NCBI GenBank assembly: GCA_007922225.1
Contig: ML679960.1
Coordinates: 448,032 to 512,031, forward strand
Direction of reading: 5' to 3'
DNA: 64,000 nucleotides
Source: Emydura subglobosa
Lineage: Eukaryota; Chordata; Testudines; Chelidae
Of this stretch, positions 11,077 through 22,222 are shown one piece after another. Made by a program: the position numbers and the translations under genes. The notes beneath the pieces were generated by a model that saw only the letters and a list, made by a program, of their open reading frames with translations, was not told where the DNA came from and did not search any database. The first letter of the stretch is position 1, and each line of letters starts with the position of its first letter.

Positions 11077-12367
11077 CTGTAAAATGTTCATCAAAAAAAG
11101 TTTTACTCTAGATGTTCCCATTAGGCAGTACCGAGGAGGAAGATGTTTAATGTCTTAGGAAGTATTCAATTTCAGACTTTTCTTTTCTCATGGACACAAT
11201 TAATTCTCTCATAAATGCAAAAATAGCTGTAATTGTTCTTTTTACATATAAAATGTCTTTGGTGTCACATATAATTGAAGGTGAAATCCTGGCCACATTT
11301 AAGTCATTGGCAAAACCAATGTTGACATTGACAGGGACAAGACCTCATCCTAAGTGGTTTTTTTCCTTTCTTAGTGAACCTATATGATTTCCTAGTATTT
11401 GACAGCCCATCTGGGTAGATGTAGATAACAGGGCCGGCTTTGTTTAAGTTAACAAAATTTGATTTATACTTCCGTTACATTTGCAATAAACCTGGAAAAA
11501 GGAAATAATGGCAACATACATTAGTGTGTACGCTTCTTAGAACCCTTTAAAGACCAGATTAATGCACAACCACACCTTCCATTGAGTCCAGGCCCTACGG
11601 AGAAAAATCACCTTTCTTTGGTCACCCCTGCACAGAGCCCTAGTAAATGGACTTTGAGCTAAGGAACTATTCAGGAACCGGGAGAAATGAAATCCATCTT
11701 CAAGCCATGCACAGTGGTCAGGAAGCCCAGAGTCCCTTCATTGCTGCTACTAGCTTCTAGATTGGAATAGGGACTGCAAAGCATTTTGCACCCCACCAAA
11801 TAGGAGTCCATAGTCATAGGATCTGCATAATCGCAAACTCTGCAAGCCCCTTCCTCCCTTCCCTGAGCAGTTACCAGACTCTCCCTCCACTCTAGACTGC
11901 ACAGAACTGTCATGAAACCCAGTTCAACTAAGGGTAGATTTTGCTGAGGTCCTTTATGTGTCCACTTTGTAACAGTTCAGCTGCATTTGGAAATTTCCAT
12001 GGTCCTTATGCTCCCAAGCAAAATTCACTCTAAATGATATTTTCTTCTCCCATGCAATAATTTTTGCAACCATTTTACTTATGTATACGAGGAACCTTGT
12101 TTTGTAAAAGCATTGCTCATTTGAGAACATGAAATGATTGAATGCTCAATATTTTGGGTTGCTGTAACATTTAAAGGTAACACACCTCAGTGCCAACATT
12201 CTAAAATACATAGTAAGAATTCTGCCTAAACATAGAAAAATTACAATTTTAAAAAAATTTATCTCATTATAAATTATATTTAAAATTATATTTAGTAATA
12301 ATTTCACTCTGGCAAAGTAACATGGGGGGCACATTGATTTTTTTCAGTCGGCTCTACTACTCTACAA
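11077..12367. other. Intron, no recognised feature
   Basis: Unique-looking AT-rich intron sequence, with a very AT-rich patch near 12230-12300. Confidence 0.5.
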
Positions 12368-12730
12368 CAGTGGCTCTGAATCTTTCCAGACTACTGTACC
12401 CCATTTATCTTGTGTTTCATCTCACTTAAAACTACTTGCATACAAAATCAGACATAAAAATACAAATGACACAGCACATTATTACTGAAAAATTGCTTAC
12501 TTTCTCATTTTTACCATATAATTATAAATCAATTGGAATATAAATACTGTACTTACATTTCAGTGTATAGTATATAGAGCAATATAAACAAGTCATTGTC
12601 TGTATGAAATTTTAGTTTGTACTGACTTCGCTAGTGCTTTTTATGTAGCCTGTTGTAAAACTAGGCAAATATCTAGGTGAGTTGATGTGCCCCCTGACAA
12701 CCTGTGCATATCCCAGGTTGAGAACTATTG
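12368..12730. mobile_element. hAT-type MITE
   Basis: Starts CAGTGGCTCTGAATCTTTCC and ends CCCAGGTTGAGAACTATTG, imperfect inverted ends of hAT type. Flanked by near-identical 8-bp direct repeats CTCTACAA (12360-12367) and CTCTAAAA (12731-12738). No open frame, so nonautonomous. Confidence 0.8.
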
Positions 12731-12738
12731 CTCTAAAA

Positions 12739-13544
12739 AAAATTAAATAAAATGCTCCATTTCAAATGCCATTGCATAACTTGGCTTTGATAAAGCAATT
12801 TCTGGTATAGTAATTGTAAGAGGCAGATTAATCTGTACCTGACTAAACTAGAATAAAAAAAAACAATGTGAACTTTTAAAGGTTATACACAGCTGGAACA
12901 AGTCAGTATCCACGTGTATAATTTCAATTTATTAAATATATCAGAAACTATATAGGAATGACTCAGGAATTTAAGATTAACTGGCTACCATAAAGAGCAA
13001 TTACGTTTGACAAAAAGTGTGAACTAGGATTACAAGTACTATTCTATATTAAGTAACTGGTAAGAGTTTCAAAAGCACAAAGAGGTCAGAATAACTCAAA
13101 ATCAACAAATACAAAAGTTAAAAGAAATCAAACCCAATTCAATCACATATAAAACTTTACCTCCCAGGATTCTGGAGTCCACAAGAATGATTAAGAAAGA
13201 AGCCAACGCAAATGAATTGTTTGTCACTATTTAATTAAAGTTATCATGCTGAGCAATGATTAATAATACAAAGGAGGCCCACTGTAAAGTAATGAATGTG
13301 TGTTTTAGAAAATGAGCAAGCTAAGGGACTCCTTATCTGGTAACAGTGGACACCAGCAACAATAATAATTTCATTTGTCCTGGAAGCTTGTTCCAACTAA
13401 AAATAACCTAACATTTCTCCAGTGCAACAAGGGGCATATCCTTGCTGGTAACTCTCATCTCAATGGCACAAGTACAGAATGACTAGTGGTGATTCTGCAG
13501 TACTGAAGGTCCGGTAGGCAGGATTCAAATGCAAGTGTCACAGT
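12739..13544. other. Intron, no recognised feature
   Basis: AT-rich intron sequence with no repeat family or exon recognised. Confidence 0.5.
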
Positions 13545-14250
13545 CAGGGCGTGGGTGGACAGGCCTAATGGGTAAGGCTGGGGTCGGGAGCCAGGAACCA
13601 GCACCGAGGATCAGAGCTGGGATCAGAATCCAGGAGACAAGTCTCAGGGTCAAGCCAGAGTCCAAAGCCAGGAACTAAAGCTAAGGGTCACAGAGGAAGT
13701 CAGATGCCAGGAACTAAAAGCAATGCAAAGGAGCAGAGTGTCATAGAAACCAGTTAATTGCACAGACAACTCCCTGTTCCCGGTGCCCCCTCCAGGCTTA
13801 AATAATGCCCCTTGAGCCGACCAGGGCTTCTGGAAGCACTGCCAGTCAGGTCCTTTGTGGGTGGCACATCCAGTGGTGCTTGGGCACACAAGGCTCACAG
13901 CTTCGATCGCGGCTCTGCCAGAGCTATCAGGTAGCAGTGTGGACGCAGCAATTGCTCAAGGACCAGCAGATCCAGGTTCCACACACGTGGATTCTTGCAG
14001 CAAGCCTCCAACAACTCTGTGGAGGCTCTCAGCAGGCTGTTTGCACCTGAACATTTCAGGGGCAGGGCAAAGACACACTAGGGAAGGAGGGAGAAGTCTA
14101 TGTGGTTCCCTCAGCCATTGCTCTTCAACAGAGTTGAGTGGAGAAGGGGCCAGGAGCCACAGGAGTGCGAGGCTGCAGCAATGGGTGCACAGCAGCCTTA
14201 GGGGTAGGCTTATTTCCACAGAGCCACTACAGAATTATATTTGGTCTCTG
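13545..14250. repeat. GC-richer interspersed repeat with CCAGGAAC/GTCAGAG iterations
   Basis: From 13545 to about 13720, short purine-rich motifs (GGAGCCAGGAACCAG, AGCCAGAGTCCAAAGCCAGG) recur irregularly, as in a family I have seen repeated in turtle genomes. The following 500 bp stays GC-rich and unclassified. Overlapping open frames here look like by-products of composition. Confidence 0.4.
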
Positions 14251-15522
14251 TGCTTCAAGAAGGATTTGCCCTGTAGTAACCAACTACAGTTATACAGTCT
14301 CATTCAAATGTAGAGTCAAATTCTGTTCTCAAGTGACATTGGGGCACCTCCATTGACTTCAGCTACAGCAGGATCAGATCCATTTGTGTTGCATTGATGT
14401 AGCAGAGTGGATTTTCACCCACTGGATTCATTTAGGGTAGAAATTTAAACCCAAGATCATCCCTCACATGTATGTATCAAAGATATGGAAGCATGTATGG
14501 CCAGTTTTGGTCTTTGTAGTCCAAAGCCTGCTCACCTTACTCAAGCTACTATTGTTACTGGGCCTACTCATTTGAATAAGATCAGCAAGATTTAGTCCTA
14601 AAAGGGTAAAATTTGTTAGGAAACATGGTGTATTAGTTTGGGGTTTTAAAACATGGCTTGTTCTCTCATCTCTTTGAGAACTTGAATCACTGTAGATTTT
14701 GAGCAGAAGAATCTTGTATCTTATTGCATGGTCAATGAACCAAGAACATAGTATAATTTTTATTTAATCAAAGCAGTGCTGTTTTGAGCTCATTAGTTAT
14801 ACTTGAAAGGAAATATGAAATTATTTGTTCTTATGTGATATCTTCAAGGGCTCATTGTATGGGCAGATTATTTGTAACTCTGCCATGATTTTGATTTAGA
14901 ACTCTTTGCTGTAATGTAGCTTCTTTTTAGACTGATGTTTTGTGCTAACATTAAGATAACTAGGATAAGATATCCTAAGAAACTACGACTGAGTTTTGTA
15001 AAAAGTAAATAAATAAATAAAGTTTTAGAAAACGTGGCTGACTGTTCACTACTATCTGGCAAAATTATGAGTTGGATTATTATTATTAGAGTTGGATTTA
15101 ATTTAATCCTTTGTCGAACCAAGGGAAGAAGCTTTTGGACAATATTATTAATTATTTCTTGATCAAGAAATTCCAGGAAGAGAAAAGAAAAGGAGTTTAC
15201 TCCTTGGTTTGCTTCTCTAAGGCGCTTCCATACCTAGTTTGGGCAATCACTTTTGCTGATGTGATCACAGATATTTTTTTTAATATGTTCTTCTATCTGG
15301 ATCTGAGACTTGTACTTTCTTTCAGCCTGAAAATTTCTCTGTAGCTGTCTCCTAATGCAAGAGATGTCTTCAGCTGTCCTCTCCCAGCCCTTTCCCCTCC
15401 TTGATTTTAAATACAGAAGGGGCAACCATGTAAAAGAAACTACAATTTATTTCCCAGAAAGCTGGATCCAATGACGTGGAACTAACGAAGTGTGATTGCA
15501 CCAACTGAGGGTGAGTTTAGCG
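14250..15522. other. Intron, no recognised gene
   Basis: AT-rich intron with an (AAAT)n tract near 15005-15023. A palindromic-repeat remnant containing CTCCATTGACTTCAGC is near 14350. No exon. Confidence 0.4.
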
Positions 15523-15865
15523 CAGTGGTTCCTAAACTGTGGTGATGACCCCAAATGAGGTTGTGCCATCAGCAGATGGGGTTGTGGCAATCCCTAGTGT
15601 GCACAGGATGCTATTCTGCTCTGCACAGCGTGACCTCACACATAGTGTGTCCGCGCAAGGTCATGACGCATGGAGGAGGCCATTTTGCTCTACGAAATGG
15701 TATCCTCCTCACAGTGTGACTTTACACGCACCATATATACAAGGTCATGCTGTGCAGAGGATGTCATTTTGTAGGGCCAAATGGTGTCCTCTATGCTGTC
15801 GGGGTCCTGGGAGGAAATAATTAATTAAAATGGGGTTGTGGTGGCTAAAAGTTTGGGAACCCCTG
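15523..15865. mobile_element. hAT-type nonautonomous element
   Basis: Ends CAGTGGTTCCTAAACTGTGG and AAAGTTTGGGAACCCCTG form clear terminal inverted repeats. The flanking octamers GTTTAGCG and GCATAGCT match at 5 of 8 positions, suggesting an old target duplication. No intact open frame. Confidence 0.8.
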
Positions 15866-16143
15866 GCATAGCTGAATATAAAAATTGTAAGCACTGTACA
15901 GTTCAAAATACTGATTTTCAAAATAGAACATGCAAATTTTAGGTCAGACTCTTTACAGCAGAAGCGTACTTGCGCTGTTTGACTTAAGGAAAGACAGACT
16001 CTTCCCTGTCACAATGTTTTGAAGCAGTTCAGGCAGAAGAAAGATTTAACAGGGAATGAAAACAGAACTCATTATCTCAAATCATAAAGCATGATCAATT
16101 GACATAAGTGAAACCATAATTAATTATTTTCAAACGTACAAAC

Positions 16144-16193
16144 CTTATTCCCCTAATGGAGGAAGCTGTAAAATTCCATTCATGAATCTGTTT
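16144..16193 (-). CDS. MAP3K15: MAP3K15 micro-exon: start of PH-like domain
   Basis: A 50-bp exon encoding residues 392-407 (KQIHEWNFTASSIRGI) and two bases of S408. Acceptor CCTTACAG, donor GTTTGT. Identified from the IHEWNF-ASS signature of ASK proteins and because its phase 0 entry and phase 2 exit join the exons at 18085 and 10981 without a shift. Confidence 0.95.
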
Positions 16194-16941
16194 CTGTAAG
16201 GAACAAAGATCTAAATCAACCATAGGTAAACTCAGCTTGTTATTTGACCACAAAGTCACGGAATACATAGGATCTTGACAAGAATTGCCACAACTGCATT
16301 TTTTAATTTGAAATGATGAATAGATTTGTGTAGATGTAGGACCTATATTAAATGCTATTTTAGTCACTTGAGGAAAAGCAATTTAAAAAAATATCACAGT
16401 GGACTAAGACATATCTTCTAGTATAAAATTCAGTTTTTAAAGGAAAGTCAAAGCTTGACGTGTAGTTTACCAAACAGTGCCTCTTTGGGCTACATAAGTA
16501 ATCTTTCATATTAAAAAACACACAAGGCAGATCCACTGCCCTGTTCTTCTCCTTTATGCTGCACAAAGGAATAGCAAACTCCTGTTTTCAGTGGACATAG
16601 AGCTAGTGTAATTGATTCCTATGAACTTTCTCCCCCTGGAAGCTCTGGCACAAAAAGTATGTTGGAGGAAGAGAAGTAGTTGGACAGAGTGTGACCAGGA
16701 GTACTGCCCTCCAGCTGTCCCCAGCTGGTGGATGGTGTCTTGGTTACTGTTGCCAGCTGACATAGGTTAGGGCATAGAGAATCTTCTCTGTAAGATAAAA
16801 GTGTGTCATATATGCAGTGGCCTGTACTGGGAATAGTGTACAATCATACCACATACCAGGGTCTGATTAGATCTCAGGGAAGCACAAACATTTAAACCCT
16901 TGATCCATTATTTGGTCATCTCTTACTTTGGCTATCATAAC

Positions 16942-17302
16942 TACGAATAAGATTTGGTCACCAGGGTCACGGATTCTCTGACTTTCTGGGACCTCCGGTA
17001 CTTCTGGGGCAGGGCTGGAACCTGGGGCCACCCACGAACATCTGTCAGCCTGGGGCTGCCCCTGAACAGCTGACTGGCCAGCCAGCCCCAGGGCCGCTGT
17101 CAAACAGCAGATCAGCCCATCAGCCCGCTGGAGAAGCAGGGCTGGAGCAGCTGCAAGCCCCGGCAGCTCTGTTTCCCCCCCTCCCCAAGGGTATTTTTAG
17201 TAACAGTCAGAGACAGGTCACGTCTTCCATGAATTCTTGTTTATTGCCCACAACCTGTCACTGACTTTACTAAAAATACCCATGACAGAATCTTAACCTG
17301 AA
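16942..17302. mobile_element. Nonautonomous DNA element with GATTCTGTCA ends
   Basis: The left end AAGATTTGGTCACCAGGGTC and the right end CATGACAGAATCTTAACC are imperfect inverted copies. The right part also carries an internal palindrome (GGGTATTTTTAGTAA at 17188 against TTACTAAAAATACCC at 17267). The same family occurs at 39460-39948. Confidence 0.6.
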
Positions 17303-17825
17303 TCATAACCTCTTTGGCTATAATACTTCTTTTCCACATATCACCTCACTGAAGCTGTAAAAGCTGTCCTCCCCTCATGCCATTCCAACAATGTCTCCCC
17401 CTTCTTGATCCTTCTGGGCTTTCTAGTCTCCTTTCACATCAGATTAATGTTATTTGTCCCTTTAAGGATCTGGACAACTCCATAACTGTCTGAAACAAAC
17501 CTCTCTCCTAAATCTCCTCCTACACCCTCTCCTATAACCCCAAATTCCAATAGAGTTTGTCTCTTGACTTCTATGTTCTTCACTGGCTCACAACATTGTA
17601 TCTTCTTTCAGGCTGTCCCCAACATTTGGAAAATCTTTACTATTTCTACAATGCCATGCACATTATCATGCCTTATCAGTAACAACTAATAATCAGTGTA
17701 CATTAGCTCTGAATTGTTTCTCTGTAAATCACATGTGCTAATGTAAAAAAGAAAATTAAAGAAGATAACAGTATCAGTCATACTACCTGAAAGGACTTCT
17801 ATGGAGCATGTTCTACTGAAACAAG
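17303..17825. other. Intron, no recognised feature
   Basis: C- and T-rich sequence around 17340-17560 without a recognised family. Confidence 0.4.
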
Positions 17826-18060
17826 CCCACGACTGAGAGTCAAAAACTCCTGAGTTCTAATCTGAGATCCAGCACTGAATAATCCCAGATCTGCAAGTCA
17901 TTTCACCTTCTCTATAGTATCTCAATTTCCCTATCTGTAAAATGGAAGTATTACTTCAGCTACTCTGCAGAGATGTAGCAAGGCTTAAATGTTTTTAAAG
18001 TGTGCCAAGAACCACAGGAGAAAAAGGAGCTAAATAAGTGCAGAGCATCATTAGTTATGT
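17826..18060 (+). repeat. MIR-type SINE
   Basis: Follows the MIR consensus as remembered: GACTGAGAGTCA, GAGTTCTAATC, CAAGTCATTTCACCTTC, CTCAATTTCCCTATCTGTAA, and a tail with AGCTAAATAAGTGCAGAGCA. It is diverged, as expected for an ancient amniote SINE, and lies just downstream (gene sense) of the exon at 18085. Confidence 0.85.
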
Positions 18061-18084
18061 GAAATGTGTTTGCATTTGTCTTAC

Positions 18085-18192
18085 CATTTCAGTGGGTGAG
18101 ACATGCCACAGAGACACAGTTCTCTCGTCTGCTTCGTTGTTGATTGACACATATGCAGGTTGGTAGACCTTAGTTGGTTCTATCACTAAAAC
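18085..18192 (-). CDS. MAP3K15: MAP3K15 exon: end of central regulatory region
   Basis: Encodes residues 356-391 exactly (phase 0 at both ends): VLVIEPTKVYQPAYVSINNE then ADERTVSLWHVSPTEM. It links the helical TPR-type region to the PH-like domain. Acceptor TTTTTTAG, donor GTAAGA. Confidence 0.96.
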
Positions 18193-18634
18193 CTAAAAAA
18201 ACCCAAACTTTTGTTTAATGAAATATAACAGTGACTGTACCATAAGATCTCAGAAAGGATAATGATATATGGATAATAAGCAATCTCAAATTAGACACTA
18301 CTTATATATTTTTTTTATTTTACAACATTCATTTTTTTCCTATTTACAATAAAACAATATTACTGTATTTTTATTTGTACTGTGGTGTATTTGTTACAGT
18401 AGTTTATAGAGTGCATTGGATACTTTAGGTTAGTCAAATGACTACCTAAAACAAGGGAGATTGAGAAAATGCTAGATTTTGGTTAATGCCATTGAATAAG
18501 ACCCTGGGAAATTAGGATTTTGTGGCATTTAAGTGCCCGTGTTTATAGCCATGTAATACCTATTACTGCCAATCCAATATTAAATAAAATATATGAAAGA
18601 AATATATGTTATAAAACCTATTTGGGCATCTTAC
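18193..18634. other. Short intron, no recognised feature
   Basis: AT-rich with T-runs around 18308-18318; nothing else recognised. Confidence 0.6.
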
Positions 18635-18785
18635 TGGAAATCTCAGTCCATTCGTTGTTTCTTTTGTTGCCTCAAAAATGATATCTAACCAGAAGTTCAG
18701 TCTCTCTTGTCTGGGAGAATGCTCTATGGTGAGTTTCTTGAAACGCTGAATTAACAATAGGTTCTGGACTAATGACTTCAAGTAC
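18635..18785 (-). CDS. MAP3K15: MAP3K15 exon: central region helices
   Basis: Encodes residues 306-355 after the split W305: YLKSLVQNLLLIQRFKKLTI, EHSPRQERLNFWLDIIFEAT, KETTNGLRFP. The EHSPRQERLNFW segment is the paralog-specific evidence for ASK3 over ASK1. Acceptor GTTTTAG, donor GTAAGA; ends in phase 0. Confidence 0.96.
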
Positions 18786-19435
18786 CTAAAACACATACAG
18801 TCAGCCAAGGAAGCGAGAGCGAGAGAATCAGAATTCCACTCCCCTCCCATAGCTTTTCAATAAGTTAGTAGCTCAAATATAATTTCAAGCAAAATTAAAT
18901 GTATTCTATAAGATACTCTCATTTAAATATGACTGTGTTGATTTTACTGATTTATAGGCCTGATATCAAGCTTAGTCATGAGTCTATAGTGTGCTTTTAT
19001 GCACATCTGACTTCAGAAGTACATGGTTACCTGGATCCCTATGTCATAATGCCAATGTACTGACCACATGGGATCAGAACGGGTTGTTCCTATCACTACT
19101 TAAAAGAGAATTCTACTTCAGTCTAAGCCATCTCTGCCACCCTCTTCCCCTTACTGTACACGTTTCATGTGAATCTAAAACCAGCTCGCTCTCTAATAGA
19201 TAATATTATTTTCTACCAGAAAGAAACCACAATAAAGAATCAAGTTCAGATCACGGAATTGCAAAAATTTGAGATTTAGAAACTTATTAAGTCATCTAGT
19301 TCATCCAGTTGTCCGTAAAGGATTGTTCCATTGGATATTTTCTAGTATGTTGTCCAGTCTAGTTATAAAAATCCCAAAAGACAGAGCTTGTGACCCAGAC
19401 AATATTTGCCTTTAATGATAGCACATGCTACTTAC
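18786..19435. other. Intron, no recognised feature
   Basis: A diverged CR1 3'-end remnant may be present near 19280-19380 (AGTTCATCCAGTTG and CAGTCTAGTTATAAAAATCCC), not certain. Confidence 0.35.
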
Positions 19436-19595
19436 CAAATTGGAGGCTTCAGTTTAAACAGTTTCTCTGCTGCTTGCACTGCCTTACCAATGTCACTGGC
19501 CAGCATGCTCACACTGAAGAACTGTCCCACATCCCAGTAATTGTTCATTTTTTCCATGCTTCCTTTTCTTCCCAACAAACTGTTCAGCCGTACAC
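19436..19595 (-). CDS. MAP3K15: MAP3K15 exon: central region, VRLNSLLGRKG segment
   Basis: Encodes residues 253-304 between split G252 and W305: VRLNSLLGRKGSMEKMNNYW, DVGQFFSVSMLASDIGKAVQ, AAEKLFKLKPPI. Two TPR-like helical pairs can be read. Acceptor TTTCCAAG, donor GTAAGT. Being open only in this frame with matching phases, it is a clear exon even though the opposite strand carries a longer meaningless ORF. Confidence 0.95.
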
Positions 19596-20612
19596 CTTGG
19601 AAATTGCATTTGAAAAGAAAGCTTCAATTTTAAATGAAATGTTTGCACATTACGTTATCACTAGAACAATGATAATTCCGAGATCGAATCATCAGTAATG
19701 GAAGAATGGGGAAACATTTACTCCAGATGCTTGACCCCCATTAAGACTACTGTGTGCAGCTGTAATGACAAAATGCAGCCTTAAACCTGGCACAACTGTC
19801 CAGTAAAGGATTCCCTTTGTGTAGGAGCTCTTATTCTACCTTCCTCCTGGCTCCCACTGTAGGGAATGTATCTTGGTGTCCCTCGGCCCTAGAGATCTGC
19901 TGGAACAGTCCTTAGGTCAGGGGCTGGTGCAGACTGGTCCCAGGACTGAGGTGTAAAAGTGGTTTAAAGCCACTTTTGCATCTCCCTGACCTTCTTCACT
20001 GCAGAAAGGGCTGCTCTGGTGGAGCTGAGGATCTGATTCCAGATGTAGGACTTTGATTTTTGGCTATTACCTTTCTAGAAAGCAACTGAATCTGTAATAT
20101 AAAAATTTTATTTTATAGATCTATCTATACCAGGGATGGGTTTCAATTGAGCTGCTAAACTTGGGGAAATTTGAATCTGAGTTGGGCAACTGGCTCCTAC
20201 CTCTGTAATGGGATGAACCAAATTTTGAGCCAGATTCCTCTCTGCATTGGTACAAGGAGTTTCCCTGATTCAGTCACCACAATAGCCCTCAGCACCCCTT
20301 AATTTGCACCTCTGTTGCATTGGCAACTCTGAACCACTGCAATAGTGCAGAATAGTTGGGCCACAGCTCCAGACCTGCCCATATTACCTCCCTCCACCTA
20401 TGCTCTGTGCTCTAATTCCCCCCAGTTCCCAGGGCACCTGAAGTGGTGGCATAGAGCTGTCACTGCAGCAATTAGGGGCCCCTCATACCTGGGATCTGTT
20501 CCCTGGGCCAGATTTATGCCTGTTCTGTGGCCCCTTTTGTATTGGCATAGCCCACTCCGCAAAATAAAATAAAATTGCTCTTTATTAAGGAGAACACAAA
20601 ATCCTTGATTAC
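19596..20612. other. Intron, no recognised gene
   Basis: A mildly GC-richer stretch at 19820-20560 shows no coding pattern. Fragments such as TTGAGCCAGATTCCTCTCTG near 20224 resemble foldback repeats. Confidence 0.4.
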
Positions 20613-20725
20613 CTATTTTTCTTAGTTCTATAGAGGTTTCAAACTGCTGTCCTGCAACAATCAGCAAAACTGCAAGATTAATTCCAGAATACAGAGTTGA
20701 CTGGAGTTCAAATCCTTTGCGGTAC
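20613..20725 (-). CDS. MAP3K15: MAP3K15 exon: central region, [10 protein letters not shown] segment
   Basis: Encodes residues 215-251 between split W214 and G252: [20 protein letters not shown] then [26 protein letters not shown] is a hallmark shared by the three ASK paralogs. Acceptor CTCTGCAG, donor GTAATC. Confidence 0.96.
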
Positions 20726-22051
20726 CTGCAGAGACAAAGTATCTACAGCTCACATCTTACTGTACCTTAAACACAAAACAGTTGTGAAAAAAGTGCTTCA
20801 GGCTTGTAGCCCACTGTGAAGAAAGTATTTTTAGAGACTGTGTAATATTTTCATTGCTTTGTACCCACACCACCCTTAAAAGGAAGTGCTTTAGAGAGCA
20901 TGATTTAACTTGTCATCAGAGAAGAGAGGAGAGGACAGCATCTGCATACAATTTTGTGTCCCACCAATCTGCATAATTTGGAGGAAGGAAAATCTGAATT
21001 AGTTATTTAAAAAAAAACAACACACCTTTAATGCAACAGATTCCATTGGTGATATAGCAATACCAAGGAAAATGCAGCAAGATGTTCTTTCTTAGTGAGA
21101 ATTTTACATAAACGGCTGTGAGCTACACCTGTTTTGTTACCTTGTGTCTCTATATCCCAAATTCCTGTTCCTTAATAGCAAAACTCTCATGAACTTCACT
21201 TAATTATCTATGGCCAATTGTTATTGTGCATTTATTTAATTTCAGGAGAGACACATTTACATCCTGGGGGTTAATTATTCCTTGCACATACTACAGTATT
21301 ACTCATACTTGAGACATCCCTTTTGAAAAAAAATTATAGTATTTTACAGTAATGATCCAGAAAACACACCATTAACATTACTGTAATCTGAAGGGGTTTG
21401 AATAATGACTATACAGTATGTGGCTTATATAGATGCATCTCTGTGTATGTACATGTATGCATGACAGCATTAAAGGCCTTTATTATGGAGTTTATCAATG
21501 CAGCTCCTTAAACTCATTGGACAACTTGCTATTGAGCAACATGAGCCATTTCCTTTCCCAGCACCCTCCCCCCCCCATGGGACTGAGGATGGAATTCATC
21601 CCTGTGCAGAAGGCCAGCACGAAGTCTATATACTACCTGCATCTCACTTGCGCCTTGGGATGTAAAAAGTTCTAGGTCTTGTGTGGTGTCTGCACAGAGG
21701 TTAATTTCACCTTGAATATGCTGTTTGTACAGCATTTCCAGCTCACACTAATATGCAGGGAGGAGCAATGGATCAGGAATTTGTTAGCCTTAAAAAGAAA
21801 CCAAAAAAGCTAACAGATACAGTTGGCCAAAATGGAGGTCCTTACTCAAAGCTTTCTCAGTTCTTACTAAATTAATTATGAATTTTACTTCAATAAGAGT
21901 TTACTTAAATAAGGACTGTGAGCAAGTGAAGACCTTGGAATTTAGTCTTATAATTTAGCATAGCCTTGTTTAGATAAATTCAGCTCTCTTTTTTCATAGC
22001 CAGATGTAAAACATTGAAAATGCTGTTAAATAGGTTTGTTTTTTCTGTTAC
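20726..22051. other. Intron, no recognised feature
   Basis: Unique-looking AT-rich sequence with an A-run near 21009; a C-run at about 21566-21576. Confidence 0.5.
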
Positions 22052-22222
22052 CATTCAATGGCACTGTCTCGGCTACTGGTATCTTTACAGTCAGAATCAA
22101 GGAATACGTCCTTGTAGATTCTCCCACACAGGCAGAACATATCTGGAGCAGGTTGATCACAGGTCTGCAGGACTTGAAGCATCACGTGTAATGCCTTCTC
22201 TCTGTCACCTGTATTGTTCCTT
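22052..22222 (-). CDS. MAP3K15: MAP3K15 exon: central region, MFCLCGRIYKD segment
   Basis: Encodes residues 158-213 with split R157 and W214: RNNTGDREKALHVMLQVLQT, CDQPAPDMFCLCGRIYKDVF, LDSDCKDTSSRDSAIE. Helical TPR-type sequence. Acceptor ATTTTAG, donor GTAACA. The 10.8-kb intron upstream is the largest between exons in this window. Confidence 0.96.
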